A DNA stretch of 64,000 nt from Actinomycetales bacterium (GTDB lineage: Bacteria > Actinomycetota > Actinomycetes > Mycobacteriales > Micromonosporaceae): assembly GCA_002919305.1 (NCBI GenBank), contig PKFB01000024.1, positions 163,371 through 227,370 on the forward strand, given 5' to 3'. The notes under the pieces were generated by a model that was given only the letters and a program-made list of their open reading frames with translations, was not told the origin of the DNA and did no database searches. Position 1 is the stretch's first letter, and the number at the start of each line of letters is the position of its first letter. Below, in pieces: positions 28,621 through 37,927 of the stretch. Position numbers and translations under genes: made by a program.

Positions 28621-28637
28621 TATCCGGTACGCGGATA
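28621..28637. promoter_or_regulatory. Inverted repeat TATCCG-N5-CGGATA before the ArsR-like gene
   Basis: TATCCG (28621-28626) and CGGATA (28632-28637) are perfect arms around GTACG, 16 bp before the ATG of the winged-helix regulator. The position suits autoregulation by a dimeric ArsR-type repressor. The link to that protein is an inference. Confidence 0.4.
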
Positions 28638-28652
28638 GGGCATGCTCCGCAC

Positions 28653-29123
28653 ATGGACGCAGACGAGGTCGCACGCCGACTCGCCGACCTGGAACGGCGG
28701 GTGTCGCACCTGGAGGGGAGGAGACCGACGCCGCAGCTGACGGGCGAGGGCGGCGGTGAGATCAGCTACCACGGACATCTGCAGCTGTACGGCGAGGTGC
28801 AGTGGCGTATCAACCTTGCGGCCGAACCGGTGCTATCTCTCGACGACGCGCCCCGGGTCGAGACGCTCGCCGCGCTGGCGCACCCGGCCCGCATCAGCAT
28901 CATCCGTAAGCTGCTCACCGCCGGACCCCAGCCCGTCAGCGCGCTGCAGGAAACCGCGGGGGTACGCTCCACCGGCCAGCTCTACCACCACCTGAAAAGC
29001 CTCACCGCTGGTGGGCTGGTGGAGTCCGACGGCCGTGGCCGCTACCGGATCCCCGTCGAGGCGATGGTGCCGATCGTCATCATGTTGGCCGCCGCTTCTG
29101 ATGTCGCCGGCCAACTGCGCTGA
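28653..29123 (+). CDS. ArsR-like winged-helix regulator
   Basis: A 156-residue protein. The N-terminus (DEVARRLADLERRVSHLEG) is a short predicted coiled coil. A 20-residue linker and a beta-rich segment follow, then an ArsR-type winged helix from about residue 70 (ETLAALAHPARISIIRKLL, then GQLYHHLKSLTAGGLVE, RYRIPVEAM). No cysteine metal site is seen. An inverted repeat TATCCG-N5-CGGATA lies just upstream. It follows the serine hydrolase by 65 bp and may regulate it. The ligand is unknown. Confidence 0.8.
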   Translation: MDADEVARRLADLERRVSHLEGRRPTPQLTGEGGGEISYHGHLQLYGEVQWRINLAAEPVLSLDDAPRVETLAALAHPARISIIRKLLTAGPQPVSALQETAGVRSTGQLYHHLKSLTAGGLVESDGRGRYRIPVEAMVPIVIMLAAASDVAGQLR

Positions 29124-29155
29124 CCGGGGTTAAACAGGGCTTGAAACGAGGGCGT

Positions 29156-30559
29156 TCACCGGCTCGTTCCAGCGGCGTGCACCGCCCGGGCAAGCAGGGC
29201 CACCGCCTCCTCCACGGCGGTGTCGGCGAGGTTCCCATAACCGAGCACCAGCACCGGTGAATCGCTGACCCGCACCTGGTAGGAGGCCAGGGGATCCACC
29301 TTCACCCCTAAGTCCCGGGCGTGAGCCGCTACCTGAATCGGGTCGGTGCCCGCCGGCAGGTGCAGCAGCAGGTGCAGACCGGCCGCCACGCCGGAGACCT
29401 CACAAGCCGGCAGCGCCGCCGCCAGCGCCCGCAGCAACGCGTCACGGCGGGCCCGGTAGCGGTGCCGGGCCGCGCGCAGATGCCGGTCGTAGCCGCCCGT
29501 CTCCACCAGGTGCGCGAACGCCAGCTGGTCGAGCACCGGCGGGATAGGGGTGGTGGCGCTGGCGGCGCGAATCCGCGACGTCCACGACGCGGGGACGACC
29601 AGCCATCCGATCCCCAGCGCCGGGCTGAGGGTTTTGCTCAGCGAGCCCAGCAGCATGACGCGGCCAGGGTCCATGCCTTGCAGGGTGGCCACCGGGCTGC
29701 GGTCATACCGGAACTCCGCGTCGTAGTCGTCCTCCAGGATCACGCCGTCGACTTCTCGGGCCCAGGCCAGCAGCGCGGCGCGGCGGTCGGGGGTGAGGAC
29801 CCGCCCGGTGGGGAACTGGTGGGCCGGAGTCACCACCACCGCCCGGACCTCCGGGAACCGCGCAAGATCGGAGACACACAGGCCATCCTCATCAACGGGG
29901 ATGGTCACTGTCCGCAGTCCAGCCGCCGCGGCAGCGTTGCGGACCGTGGGCCAACCTGGGTCCTCCAAGGCGATGGCGGCGACGCCGGCCGACCGGAGCG
30001 CCCGGCACGCCCGAGCGACCCCGTCGGTGACGCGGGTTGTGACCCACACATCGTGGGCGGAGACGTCGGCGGCGCGCGAGCGACGCAGGTACGCGGCGAG
30101 CGTCTCCCGCAGCCGGGGATGTCCCTCTAATGGGGGATAGCCCAACTCGGCGTGGGGCAGGGTGGACAGGACGCTGCGGACCGCTTCAGCCCAGCGGCGG
30201 CGGGGAAAATGCCGCAGGTCAGGCAGGCCGGGGGCCAGATCAATCCGGGGCGCGGCCTGCTGTCGCGGCGGGGTGACGCGGGAGTGGCGTGTCGGGGCGG
30301 CGGCCCAGCGTACCCGGGTCGCTGAACCGGTTCGTGCCTCCAGGTAGCCCTCGGCGATCAGCTGTGCGTAGGCCTGGGTGACGACCCACCGGGAGCAGCC
30401 AAGGTCGTTGGCGAGGTGTCGGCTGGGTGGCAGGGCGGAGCCGGTCGGGATCCGCCCGGACCGGATCGCCGCCCGGATCGCGCTGGCGAGTTGTTCATGC
30501 CGCGGACGGCGGCTGGAGCCGTCCAACACCAGGAGGGTCTCCCAGGCCGGAGTTGTCAC
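29156..30559 (-). CDS. PdxR-like MocR-family regulator (GntR plus aminotransferase)
   Basis: A 467-residue protein with a GntR domain (about 18-78, RPRHEQLASAIRAAIRSGRI, then LPPSRHLANDLGCSRWVVTQAY) and a class I aminotransferase domain. PLP features are TPAHQFPTG, LEDDYDAEFRYDR and the Schiff-base Lys in LLGSLSKTLSPALG. I chose the GTG at 30559, with AAGGAG 9 bases upstream; the longer frame to 30781 begins with residues that do not fit the fold. Related regulators control PLP synthesis, GABA or taurine use. No pdx gene is near. The divergent neighbour is the trpC transcript. The target is not clear. Confidence 0.85.
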   Translation of the reverse strand: MTTPAWETLLVLDGSSRRPRHEQLASAIRAAIRSGRIPTGSALPPSRHLANDLGCSRWVVTQAYAQLIAEGYLEARTGSATRVRWAAAPTRHSRVTPPRQQAAPRIDLAPGLPDLRHFPRRRWAEAVRSVLSTLPHAELGYPPLEGHPRLRETLAAYLRRSRAADVSAHDVWVTTRVTDGVARACRALRSAGVAAIALEDPGWPTVRNAAAAAGLRTVTIPVDEDGLCVSDLARFPEVRAVVVTPAHQFPTGRVLTPDRRAALLAWAREVDGVILEDDYDAEFRYDRSPVATLQGMDPGRVMLLGSLSKTLSPALGIGWLVVPASWTSRIRAASATTPIPPVLDQLAFAHLVETGGYDRHLRAARHRYRARRDALLRALAAALPACEVSGVAAGLHLLLHLPAGTDPIQVAAHARDLGVKVDPLASYQVRVSDSPVLVLGYGNLADTAVEEAVALLARAVHAAGTSR

Positions 30560-30883
30560 GGGACGCAACTCCTTGCGTATCCTCGCTTCCCCACGGTAGT
30601 GGTGTGTGGGGAGGAAGCTGGCTGATGCAGCGGGTGATAGCTCGTCACCAGCCTGACACGTACGTCCGACACAATGACGCACGGTCCGATCAAGGTCTGA
30701 TCCGGTGCTACGTGAGATTTTGTCCGCCACGCAGAAGAGCAGGGTGCGCCTATGACACCGATGCGAGAAGGTGGCGGCCATTATGACGCAGTCTGCTCAA
30801 TGAGCGTTGTCATACCCCAGGTTTCGTTACAGATTGAGGTCCCCCTACCATCGGCCGCATGGCGCCCGGAGAGGGGAGTCCGC
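30560..30883 (+). promoter_or_regulatory. Leader region before trpC with a candidate promoter
   Basis: The 324 bp between the PdxR-like gene and the small ORF before trpC hold no convincing gene. A candidate promoter is TTGTCA (30807-30812), then 15 bp, then TACAGAT (30828-30834). The spacing is shorter than ideal. I see no Trp-rich leader peptide and no clear attenuator. Confidence 0.3.
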
Positions 30884-30997
30884 GTGAGCGACCAAAGCGG
30901 TAAGCGCGGCGGCGCGAACCAGGTGGGTACCCGCGAGCAAGGGCGGTACAGCGCAGGAATCGATGCGGTCACCGAGCGGAGCGGGGTGGTTGTGTGA
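30884..30997 (+). CDS. Possible 37-residue peptide translationally coupled to trpC
   Basis: A GTG at 30884, with GAGGGGAG about 6 bases upstream, opens a frame of 37 codons ([15 protein letters not shown] near the start) that ends in TGA at 30995-30997, overlapping the trpC GTG by four bases. The peptide is polar and basic, has no tryptophan, and resembles nothing I know. The overlap copies the coupling used by the other trp genes, so it is either a real small gene or a device to drive trpC translation. It is not the TrpM/TrpX protein that Streptomyces has between trpC and trpB. Confidence 0.35.
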   Translation: MSDQSGKRGGANQVGTREQGRYSAGIDAVTERSGVVV

Positions 30998-31803
30998 ACG
31001 TTCTCGAAGAGATCCTCGCCGGTGTCCGTGACAGCGTCGCGGCTCGGCAACGGCAGCTTCCGCTCGAACAGGTCAAGGAGATGGCTGCCGCCGCTCCCCC
31101 GCCCCGGGATGCGCTAGCGGCACTCAAGGCGCCGGGAGTGGGGGTCATCGCCGAGGTGAAGCGAGCCTCCCCCTCTCGTGGTCAACTAGCTGAGATCCCT
31201 GATCCCGCGCAGTTGGCCTTGGAGTACGCGGCGGGCGGCGCGCGATGCGTCAGTGTGCTGACCGAAAGCCAGTATTTCGGCGGCAGCCTGGAGGACTTCG
31301 ACGCGGTGCGCCAGGCGGTCGATGTGCCCTTGCTGCGTAAGGACTTCATCATCTCCAGCTACCAGGTGCACGAGGCCCGTGCCCACGGAGCGGACATGGT
31401 GTTGCTGATCGTGGCCGCCCTGGAGCAGAACGCCCTGATCGGGCTGCTGGAGCGGGTGGAGTCACTGGGGATGACAGCCCTGGTCGAGGTGCATGACGAG
31501 GCCGAGGCGGACCGGGCCTTGGAGGCCGGCGCCAAGGTGATCGGCGTGAACGCGCGTAATCTCCGGACTTTGGAGGTGGACCGCTCCGTTTTCGAGCGGA
31601 TCGCCCCCGGGCTCCCCAACGACGTGGTGAAGGTCGCCGAATCCGGGGTGCGTGGACCACACGACCTGATTCGGTACGCGTCGGTGGGCGCCGACGCGGT
31701 CCTGGTGGGAGAAGGACTAGTGACCCAAAAGAGCCCACGGGAGGCGGTGGCGGCCCTGGTGACCGCCGGTAGCCACCCTGCGACCCCGAGGCCGGCCCGA
31801 TGA
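30994..31803 (+). CDS. trpC: Indole-3-glycerol phosphate synthase TrpC
   Basis: A 269-residue TIM-barrel enzyme that closes the indole ring of carboxyphenylamino-deoxyribulose phosphate. Motifs are [51 protein letters not shown] (broken here as LLRKDFI and [12 protein letters not shown]), [15 protein letters not shown] and [11 protein letters not shown]. It is the first enzyme gene of trpCBA; its stop overlaps trpB by four bases. The GTG start overlaps the end of the 37-codon frame upstream. It is single-function, not fused to TrpF. Confidence 0.95.
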   Translation: MNVLEEILAGVRDSVAARQRQLPLEQVKEMAAAAPPPRDALAALKAPGVGVIAEVKRASPSRGQLAEIPDPAQLALEYAAGGARCVSVLTESQYFGGSLEDFDAVRQAVDVPLLRKDFIISSYQVHEARAHGADMVLLIVAALEQNALIGLLERVESLGMTALVEVHDEAEADRALEAGAKVIGVNARNLRTLEVDRSVFERIAPGLPNDVVKVAESGVRGPHDLIRYASVGADAVLVGEGLVTQKSPREAVAALVTAGSHPATPRPAR

Positions 31804-33011
31804 GCGCACCCGTCAGTCAGCTGCCCGATCAGACCGGCCACTTTGGACCTTACGGAGGGCGGTTCGTCCCCGAGGCCCTGATCGCGGCCTTGAATGAATT
31901 GGAGGCCGCGCACCGGGAGGCGATGCAGGATCCGCAGTTCACCGACGAGTTGAAACGCCTGCTGCGGGAGTACGCCGGGCGCCCCACCCTGCTGTATGAG
32001 GCGCGGCGCTTCTCCCAGAAGGCGGGCGCGCGGATCCTGCTGAAGCGGGAGGATCTGGCACATACCGGAGCGCACAAGATCAACAACGTGCTCGGGCAGG
32101 CGTTGCTGACCGTTCGGATGGGCAAACGCCGGGTGATCGCCGAGACCGGGGCTGGCCAGCACGGCGTGGCCACGGCGACCGCGGCGGCGCTGTTCGGCCT
32201 GGAGTGCGTCATCTACATGGGTGAGGTGGACACCAAGCGCCAGGCGCTCAACGTGGCGCGGATGAGAATGCTGGGCGCTGAGGTTGTCCCGGTGACCACC
32301 GGCAGCCGCACCCTCAAGGACGCCATGAACGAGGCGTTCCGGGACTGGGTGACCAACGTCGACCACACCCACTACCTGATCGGCTCGGTCGGGGGACCAC
32401 ACCCCTTCCCGGCACTGGTCCGCGACTACCAGCGGGTGATCGGTGACGAGGCCCGCGAGCAGATACTGCAGCAGGTCGGCCGACTGCCGGACGCGGTATG
32501 CGCCTGCGTCGGTGGGGGCTCCAACGCGATCGGTGTGTTCTACGCGTTCCTCGGCGACGAGTCGGTGCGGCTGTACGGCTTCGAAGCCGGCGGTGAGGGC
32601 GTCGAAACCGGACGGCACGCCGCCGCGATCACCGGCGGACGCCCCGGTGTGCTGCACGGCGCCCGCTCGTACCTGCTGCAGGACGACGAGGGCCAGACCA
32701 TCGAGTCGCACTCCATCTCCGCCGGTCTGGACTACCCCGGGGTCGGGCCCGAGCACGCCTGGCTGCACGACACCGGACGCGCCCAGTACCGGGCGGTGAC
32801 CGACGCCGAGGCGATGGAGGCCTTCTTGCTGCTGTGCCGGACCGAGGGCATCATCCCCGCGCTTGAGAGCTCCCACGCGCTGGCCGGCGCGCTGAAAGTC
32901 GCCGCCGAGCTGGGGCCGGACGCGGTGATCCTGGTGAATCTGTCTGGTCGGGGCGACAAGGACGTGGCCACCGCGGCGGAGTACTTCGGATACCTGGGGG
33001 AGTCACGGTGA
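31800..33011 (+). CDS. trpB: Tryptophan synthase beta chain TrpB
   Basis: A 403-residue PLP enzyme that joins indole and serine. It has [14 protein letters not shown] at the start, the PLP Lys in [50 protein letters not shown] as the phosphate-binding loop, and [16 protein letters not shown] at the end. The ATG overlaps the trpC stop and its own stop overlaps the trpA GTG. It works as an alpha2-beta2 complex with TrpA. It is full length and of the TrpB1 type. Confidence 0.96.
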   Translation: MSAPVSQLPDQTGHFGPYGGRFVPEALIAALNELEAAHREAMQDPQFTDELKRLLREYAGRPTLLYEARRFSQKAGARILLKREDLAHTGAHKINNVLGQALLTVRMGKRRVIAETGAGQHGVATATAAALFGLECVIYMGEVDTKRQALNVARMRMLGAEVVPVTTGSRTLKDAMNEAFRDWVTNVDHTHYLIGSVGGPHPFPALVRDYQRVIGDEAREQILQQVGRLPDAVCACVGGGSNAIGVFYAFLGDESVRLYGFEAGGEGVETGRHAAAITGGRPGVLHGARSYLLQDDEGQTIESHSISAGLDYPGVGPEHAWLHDTGRAQYRAVTDAEAMEAFLLLCRTEGIIPALESSHALAGALKVAAELGPDAVILVNLSGRGDKDVATAAEYFGYLGESR

Positions 33012-33847
33012 GCGTGACCAAGGCGTTCACGGCGGCCCGGGAACAGGGACGCGCGGTCCTGGTCGGGTACCTGCCGGCAGGGTTCCCCGATGTGGACACC
33101 GCCATCACCGCCTGTCGGGCGATGGTGGAGGCCGGTGTGGACGTGGTCGAGGTGGGGATGCCCTACTCCGACCCGGTGATGGACGGACCGGTGATCCAGG
33201 CCGCCGCTGACCGCGCCCTCAGCCGAGGGGTCCGTATCAGGGACCTGCTGCGGACCGTGGAGGCGGTCGCCGCGACCGGTGCCCCGACCCTGGTGATGAC
33301 CTACTGGAACCCGATCGTCCAGTACGGCGTGGACGCCTTCGCCCGCGACTTGGCCGCGGCAGGCGGCGCCGGCCTGATCACCCCGGACTTGATCCCCGAC
33401 GAGGCCGACGAGTGGCTGGCCGCCTCCGACACCTACGCCCTGGACCGGGTCTTCCTGGTGGCGCCGAGCTCAACCGACGCACGGCTGGCGATGACGGCCG
33501 CGGCCTGCCGAGGTTTCGTGTACGCCACCAGCGTCATGGGCGTCACCGGGGCGCGGCAGCGTACCTCCGAGGCGGCCCCCGTCCTGGTGTCCCGGGTACG
33601 GGAGGTCACCACCCTGCCGGTCGGGGTGGGACTCGGGGTCTCCAACGGTGACCAGGCCGCCGAGGTCGCCGGGTACGCCGACGGCGTGGTGGTGGGGAGC
33701 GCGTTGGTCCGCCGCCTGCTGGATGCCGACGACGCCGGTGACCTATCCGCCGGGATCACCGCGGTGGCCGACCTCGCCGCTGACCTCGCTGCGGGGGTAC
33801 GCCGTCCCGCCCACCGCTCCGCCGAGGGCGTACTCGGTAACGCCTAG
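33008..33847 (+). CDS. trpA: Tryptophan synthase alpha chain TrpA
   Basis: A 279-residue TIM barrel that cleaves indole-3-glycerol phosphate to indole and channels it to TrpB. It has [13 protein letters not shown], the catalytic Glu in [57 protein letters not shown] and [13 protein letters not shown]. The GTG overlaps the trpB stop. The gene converges with the NUDIX gene, 28 bp away, so the trpCBA transcript should end here, although no clear terminator is visible. Confidence 0.95.
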   Translation: MSVTKAFTAAREQGRAVLVGYLPAGFPDVDTAITACRAMVEAGVDVVEVGMPYSDPVMDGPVIQAAADRALSRGVRIRDLLRTVEAVAATGAPTLVMTYWNPIVQYGVDAFARDLAAAGGAGLITPDLIPDEADEWLAASDTYALDRVFLVAPSSTDARLAMTAAACRGFVYATSVMGVTGARQRTSEAAPVLVSRVREVTTLPVGVGLGVSNGDQAAEVAGYADGVVVGSALVRRLLDADDAGDLSAGITAVADLAADLAAGVRRPAHRSAEGVLGNA

Positions 33848-33875
33848 GGCACGCTCCGGGCCGCAAGCCGCGCGG

Positions 33876-34358
33876 TCACAACGCGATCGGGGCCTCGACC
33901 GCTTCCTGGATCACCGGTTCCCGATCGCGTGTGACAGACCGCAGTACCCCGGAGCGGCCCGCCATCGCGTCGGCGATCGCAGCGCGGGCGGTCGCCGTGG
34001 TAGGCCAGGGCAACTGGTCCGGTGACGCCCACATCAGGCGACAGATCCGACCCGGGGCGTTCACCGTCGGTTCCGGGTGTATGGCCTGGGCCCGGAATAC
34101 GTACATCAGGACATCCGGTAGCGGGCATCCGCCGCCGTCTCCGGTGAGGTGGTAGAGCCCGACCAGGTCCACGACCTCGATCTCCAGTCCGGTCTCTTCC
34201 CTGATGTCCCGGATCACGGCGCGGTCTGGGCTTTCCGCGTTCCTGATGCGGCCACCAGGCAGGCACCACAGCCGGTGTCCTTGGGCTTGCTGACACAGCA
34301 GGACGCGGCCGGCGGGGTCGCAGATCACGGCCTCCACCGCCGAAGTCAACGCGTTCAT
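33876..34358 (-). CDS. NUDIX hydrolase
   Basis: A 160-residue MutT-like protein. The Nudix box begins GGRIRNAESPDRAV and ends IRDIREETGL, with Asp where the consensus has the first Glu of RE; the metal-binding EE is kept. It probably hydrolyses a nucleoside diphosphate derivative. The substrate cannot be deduced. It converges with trpA and is divergent from lgt, and is likely a single-gene unit. Confidence 0.85.
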   Translation of the reverse strand: MNALTSAVEAVICDPAGRVLLCQQAQGHRLWCLPGGRIRNAESPDRAVIRDIREETGLEIEVVDLVGLYHLTGDGGGCPLPDVLMYVFRAQAIHPEPTVNAPGRICRLMWASPDQLPWPTTATARAAIADAMAGRSGVLRSVTRDREPVIQEAVEAPIAL

Positions 34359-34546
34359 GGACCGAGCCTAGGTGGTTTGCGCAGGGTAGGCCACATTTCT
34401 GAGATGACAGGTGTCACCGAATTCGGACGCCTCACCACAGCGGAGCACCAGGCAGACGGGCGGTGGACCGGTGGCGGGAAGCGGCGCGCAGCGAGCATCG
34501 ACGGCGTGCGTGGTGGCCAGGGTCACCGTCCGGAAACCGGCGACGG

Positions 34547-34558
34547 TAATTTGACATC
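34547..34558 (+). promoter_or_regulatory. Candidate -10 element for a leaderless lgt transcript
   Basis: TAATTT at 34547-34552 ends six bases before the lgt GTG at 34559. It fits the TANNNT pattern of leaderless actinobacterial promoters, and no Shine-Dalgarno sequence precedes the GTG. A -35 box is not clear. Confidence 0.4.
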
Positions 34559-35575
34559 GTGAACCTCGCCGCCTTCCCCAGCCCCAGCGACAGTGTGTGG
34601 CATCTGGGGCCGATCCCGATCCGGGCGTACTCCCTGTGCATCGTGCTCGGCATTTTGGCCGCTGTCTGGATCACCGAACGGCGCCTGCGGCAGCGGGGAG
34701 CGCCAGCGGGCACCGCCGTGGACATGGCGATCTGGGCCGTACCACTGGGTATCGTCGGCGCGCGTGTATACCACGTGCTGACCTGGCCTGAGCCGTATTT
34801 CGGCGCCGACGGTGACCCGATGGACGCTCTGCGGATCTGGAGCGGCGGCCTGGGTATCCCAGGAGCGATCATCGGTGGCGCGATCGGCGTGTGGATCGCC
34901 TGCCGGAACCGACGCATCCCGTTCTCGATCATCGCCGACGCGGCCGCGGTTGGTCTGCCGGTGGCGCAGGCGATCGGACGGATCGGCAACTGGTTCAATC
35001 AGGAGCTGTACGGACGCCCTACCGACGTGTTTTGGGCGGTGGAGATCGATCCGGAGCACCGTGGCGCTATCGACGAGCAGTACCGGACCGAGGACACCTT
35101 CCACCCGACGTTCCTGTACGAGGCGTTGTGGAATCTCGGAGTGGCCGGCCTGGTCTGGTACATCGACCGCCGGTACCGACTGGGTAGGGGACGCGCCTTC
35201 GCGCTGTACCTGATGGCGTACACGGTGGGCAGGTTCTGGATCGAGTGGCTGCGCATCGATGAGGCCAACACCTTCTTGGGCTTGCGCTGGAACATGTGGA
35301 TGAGCGTGATCGTGTTCGTCGCGGCGCTCGGGTACTTCCTGGTGGCTTCCGGCCCCCGGCAGTACCTGGAGGTCACGTCCGACGGCAGTGTGCGGGTAGT
35401 GGACGCGCCTACATCCACAGAGCCGGCGGGACAGGAGGCCCGGGAAGCCGACGCAGACAGCGACCGTGCCGACCGGACCGACACCTCCTCCCCACAGACC
35501 GAATCGTCAACGAGCCCGACTCGTGGGTCGACCGGTCTTATCGACTTTGACGCTGAAGCTCCGACAGACGACTGA
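34559..35575 (+). CDS. lgt: Prolipoprotein diacylglyceryl transferase Lgt
   Basis: A 338-residue integral membrane enzyme that transfers diacylglycerol to the lipobox Cys of prolipoproteins. It has LGPIPIRAYSLCIVLG at the first membrane segment, WSGGLGIPGAIIGG, and the Lgt signature GRIGNWFNQELYGRPT; about seven membrane segments end near residue 270. The last 65 residues are a hydrophilic, Asp/Ser/Thr-rich tail absent from enterobacterial Lgt but common in actinobacteria. The GTG has no ribosome-binding site and may be leaderless. lgt after trpA is a conserved actinobacterial order. Confidence 0.95.
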   Translation: MNLAAFPSPSDSVWHLGPIPIRAYSLCIVLGILAAVWITERRLRQRGAPAGTAVDMAIWAVPLGIVGARVYHVLTWPEPYFGADGDPMDALRIWSGGLGIPGAIIGGAIGVWIACRNRRIPFSIIADAAAVGLPVAQAIGRIGNWFNQELYGRPTDVFWAVEIDPEHRGAIDEQYRTEDTFHPTFLYEALWNLGVAGLVWYIDRRYRLGRGRAFALYLMAYTVGRFWIEWLRIDEANTFLGLRWNMWMSVIVFVAALGYFLVASGPRQYLEVTSDGSVRVVDAPTSTEPAGQEAREADADSDRADRTDTSSPQTESSTSPTRGSTGLIDFDAEAPTDD

Positions 35576-35583
35576 CAAACGCC

Positions 35584-36753
35584 ATGCAGATCCGTCGTGC
35601 GGTGGTGGTCGGAGCCGGCGTCGCCGGCCTGGCTGTGGCCGGCGCCCTGTCACGAGCCGGCTGTAAAGTCACGGTTTTGGAGCGTTCCGAACGGCTACGG
35701 GCCGATCGTGTCGGCCTCCTGGTGTGGCCCAATGGGGTCCACGCTCTTCGGGCGCTCGGGCTGGGACCCGGCCTGGACGAGATCGCCGTCCCCGTCACCG
35801 AGACCGTCATTCGACGCCCGGACGGGCGGGTGCTGACACGCTCCAGCATGCTCGCGTTGGGTGAGCGGCTAGGAGCCCCCGTCGTGGCGGTGCACCAGCC
35901 CGACCTTCACGACGCCTTGGTCGCGGCGCTCGGTGACGTGGAGATCCATACGGGTGTCCACATCGACGCCATCCACACCGCGGGGAACCGGCCACCGGCG
36001 GTCGGGGACGGCTCCCAATGGTGGGAGGCCGACCTGGTGGTCGCCGCCGACGGCATCAGCAGCGTGGTGCGGCTAGCCCTGGCCCCTGAGGCGGGGGTGA
36101 CGCCGGCGGGCTACACCACCTGGCGTGCCGTGGTCCCCCCACACCGGCTGCCCGATGGGATCACCTTCGGGGAAAGCGTGGGCGCGGGGTACCGGTTCCT
36201 GATCACTCCCCTGGGGTCGCGGGGGGTGGCTTGGGTCGCGGTGGTGCCCGGCGCGGCCCGCCCGGAGTCGCCCGAGGTGCAGTTGGAGCTGCTGCGCCGC
36301 TACTTCGACGGTTGGCACTCCCCGGTGGGGGAACTGATCGCCGCGACCCGACCGGAGGAGCTGCGGCAAGAAGCGGTCGCCGACTTGGATCCGCTGCCTC
36401 GTCGATTCGGCTTCACCATGGGCGGGGGCGGGGTGGCCTTCGTCGGAGACGCCGCCCACGCGATGACCCCGAATCTGGGGCAGGGCGCGTGTCTGGCGTT
36501 GGAGGACGCGGTCACCCTAGGGCGTCTGATGGCGGCGCCGGAGCCGAGTTTGGAGGTGGTGCTCAGCCGCTACGACCGGCTTCGACGGCGCCGCGCCACC
36601 CGACTGGTACGCCGGTCCCGTCGGCTGGGCATGTTCTTCGGCGCCCGCGGCCGGTTCGCTGTTGGGGCGCGTAACACGCTGTTATCGGCCGCGCCCAGCG
36701 GACTGCTCAGCCGGGCCAACGCCATCGCCGCCGCCTGGTTGCCCCCTGAGTGA
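35584..36753 (+). CDS. FAD-dependent monooxygenase (PHBH/UbiH-like)
   Basis: A 389-residue flavoprotein of the aromatic hydroxylase group. It has GAGVAGLAVAGALSRAG near the N-terminus for FAD binding, the DG motif in VVAADGISSVVRLAL and the GD motif in FVGDAAHAMTPNLGQGACLALEDA. The substrate is unknown. It starts eight bases after the lgt stop and is probably read from the same transcript. It ends in a basic helix. It converges with the GNAT gene. Confidence 0.87.
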   Translation: MQIRRAVVVGAGVAGLAVAGALSRAGCKVTVLERSERLRADRVGLLVWPNGVHALRALGLGPGLDEIAVPVTETVIRRPDGRVLTRSSMLALGERLGAPVVAVHQPDLHDALVAALGDVEIHTGVHIDAIHTAGNRPPAVGDGSQWWEADLVVAADGISSVVRLALAPEAGVTPAGYTTWRAVVPPHRLPDGITFGESVGAGYRFLITPLGSRGVAWVAVVPGAARPESPEVQLELLRRYFDGWHSPVGELIAATRPEELRQEAVADLDPLPRRFGFTMGGGGVAFVGDAAHAMTPNLGQGACLALEDAVTLGRLMAAPEPSLEVVLSRYDRLRRRRATRLVRRSRRLGMFFGARGRFAVGARNTLLSAAPSGLLSRANAIAAAWLPPE

Positions 36754-36798
36754 GCCGGCGTGCGGTCGGCGCCGTGGCGGAGGCGCGACACCGCCGGC

Positions 36799-36812
36799 GG
36801 CCCGTGCGGGCC
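36799..36812. terminator. Short GC hairpin between convergent genes
   Basis: GGCCCG-TG-CGGGCC lies in the 80-bp gap between the convergent monooxygenase and GNAT genes. A five-pair stem with a four-base loop could form on either strand, but there is no T-run, so termination is only a possibility. Confidence 0.3.
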
Positions 36813-36833
36813 TTGAGGGGCACGAGTGGCGTG

Positions 36834-37673
36834 TCAGGGCCGCAACGGTGGGGGTTGGGCGATACAGGCCGTTCCGATCCGTTGGAACCCCAGCCGTTGA
36901 TACAACCGGCAGACCTCCTCAGAGACGGCGGAGACGATCACTAACTGAGCGCCGGTGGTCAACGCGTGGCGGGCCAGCGCCACCGTGACCGCCGCCCCCA
37001 GCCCTTGGCGTCGCGCCATCGGCAGGGTGGCGACCCCGGTTACCTCCGCTACCTCCCCCGCACGCTGCAGGCTCCCCACCCCTAAAAACCCGTGCCGGTC
37101 AGACTCGGCGACCGCCCGAACCAGGCGCCCTTCGGTCACCCGCCGGCGTTCCTGAGCCACCTCAGCCTCGGACACCGGCACGGTGATCCGATCCCGATCT
37201 GTGGGTCCGGCCCGACCCACGGCGGTACCCGCCGCCCCGAACCCCACCCGGGCCACCGCGGTGTGCGCGGCCAGCTCGGCGGCGCACCGCTCATCGGTGG
37301 GGTCCAGGATCCGCACCCTCACCCCGGGCGGCAGCGGCGTGGTGGTCGGGAGCTTGTCTGGGTCCAACAGCAGCAGAGGCGCCTCCAGCACCTCCAACCC
37401 GGCTTCTCGGGCGATGGCCAGCAGGTCAGGCGCGAGGTCATCAAGCCATTCGAAGCTTTCCGGTACGCGCAGCTCGCGCTGCCGCGCCCGAACCGCGGCG
37501 ATGTCCTCCGCTGTGCCGGTGAAAGGCAGCAGCGGGCGGGCGTAGAACGGCCATCCGGTGCCTTCCCGGACGAATAAGGTAAACGCCCCAATGGATTCGG
37601 CTCGAGCCTCCGCCCGTGGAAGGCTGTCGTAGAACACTTCGAGGCGGTGCAGAAGCGGCTGACCGGTCATCAC
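36834..37673 (-). CDS. GNAT-family N-acetyltransferase
   Basis: A 279-residue protein. The C-terminal GNAT domain (about 175-270) has the acetyl-CoA loop in VATLPMARRQGLGAAVTVALARHAL and a final strand VCRLYQRLGFQRIGTA. The N-terminal half (LPFTGTAEDIAAVRARQREL) may form a partial second GNAT fold. The acceptor is unknown. GTG and ATG start codons are adjacent and no clear ribosome-binding site is seen. It is divergent from the epimerase gene. Confidence 0.82.
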   Translation of the reverse strand: MMTGQPLLHRLEVFYDSLPRAEARAESIGAFTLFVREGTGWPFYARPLLPFTGTAEDIAAVRARQRELRVPESFEWLDDLAPDLLAIAREAGLEVLEAPLLLLDPDKLPTTTPLPPGVRVRILDPTDERCAAELAAHTAVARVGFGAAGTAVGRAGPTDRDRITVPVSEAEVAQERRRVTEGRLVRAVAESDRHGFLGVGSLQRAGEVAEVTGVATLPMARRQGLGAAVTVALARHALTTGAQLVIVSAVSEEVCRLYQRLGFQRIGTACIAQPPPLRP

Positions 37674-37927
37674 GCAGGGGATTATTCCGGGTGGCGGTGC
37701 GAGATAGCGATGCGCAACGGACAGTGATCGGTCGCGTACTTAATGACTATTCATGGCTGGCCGTCCGATGCGGACGGAGCCGCGCCGCTCGGGGTCTATA
37801 GTCTGGGCACAGTCCGGGTACGCCCGCCGAGGCGCGTTTCCCGCCAGGCCGCCCCTGCCCTGACAAGAGTCTTCCCCCTTAACCGGACCAATCGGACCCC
37901 AGCCGAACCGATAGGAGAGTTCACACC

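Noticed and set aside
30560..30993. Trp attenuator or T-box before trpC
   Set aside because: No Trp-rich leader peptide, no alternative terminator hairpin and no T-box sequence could be found.
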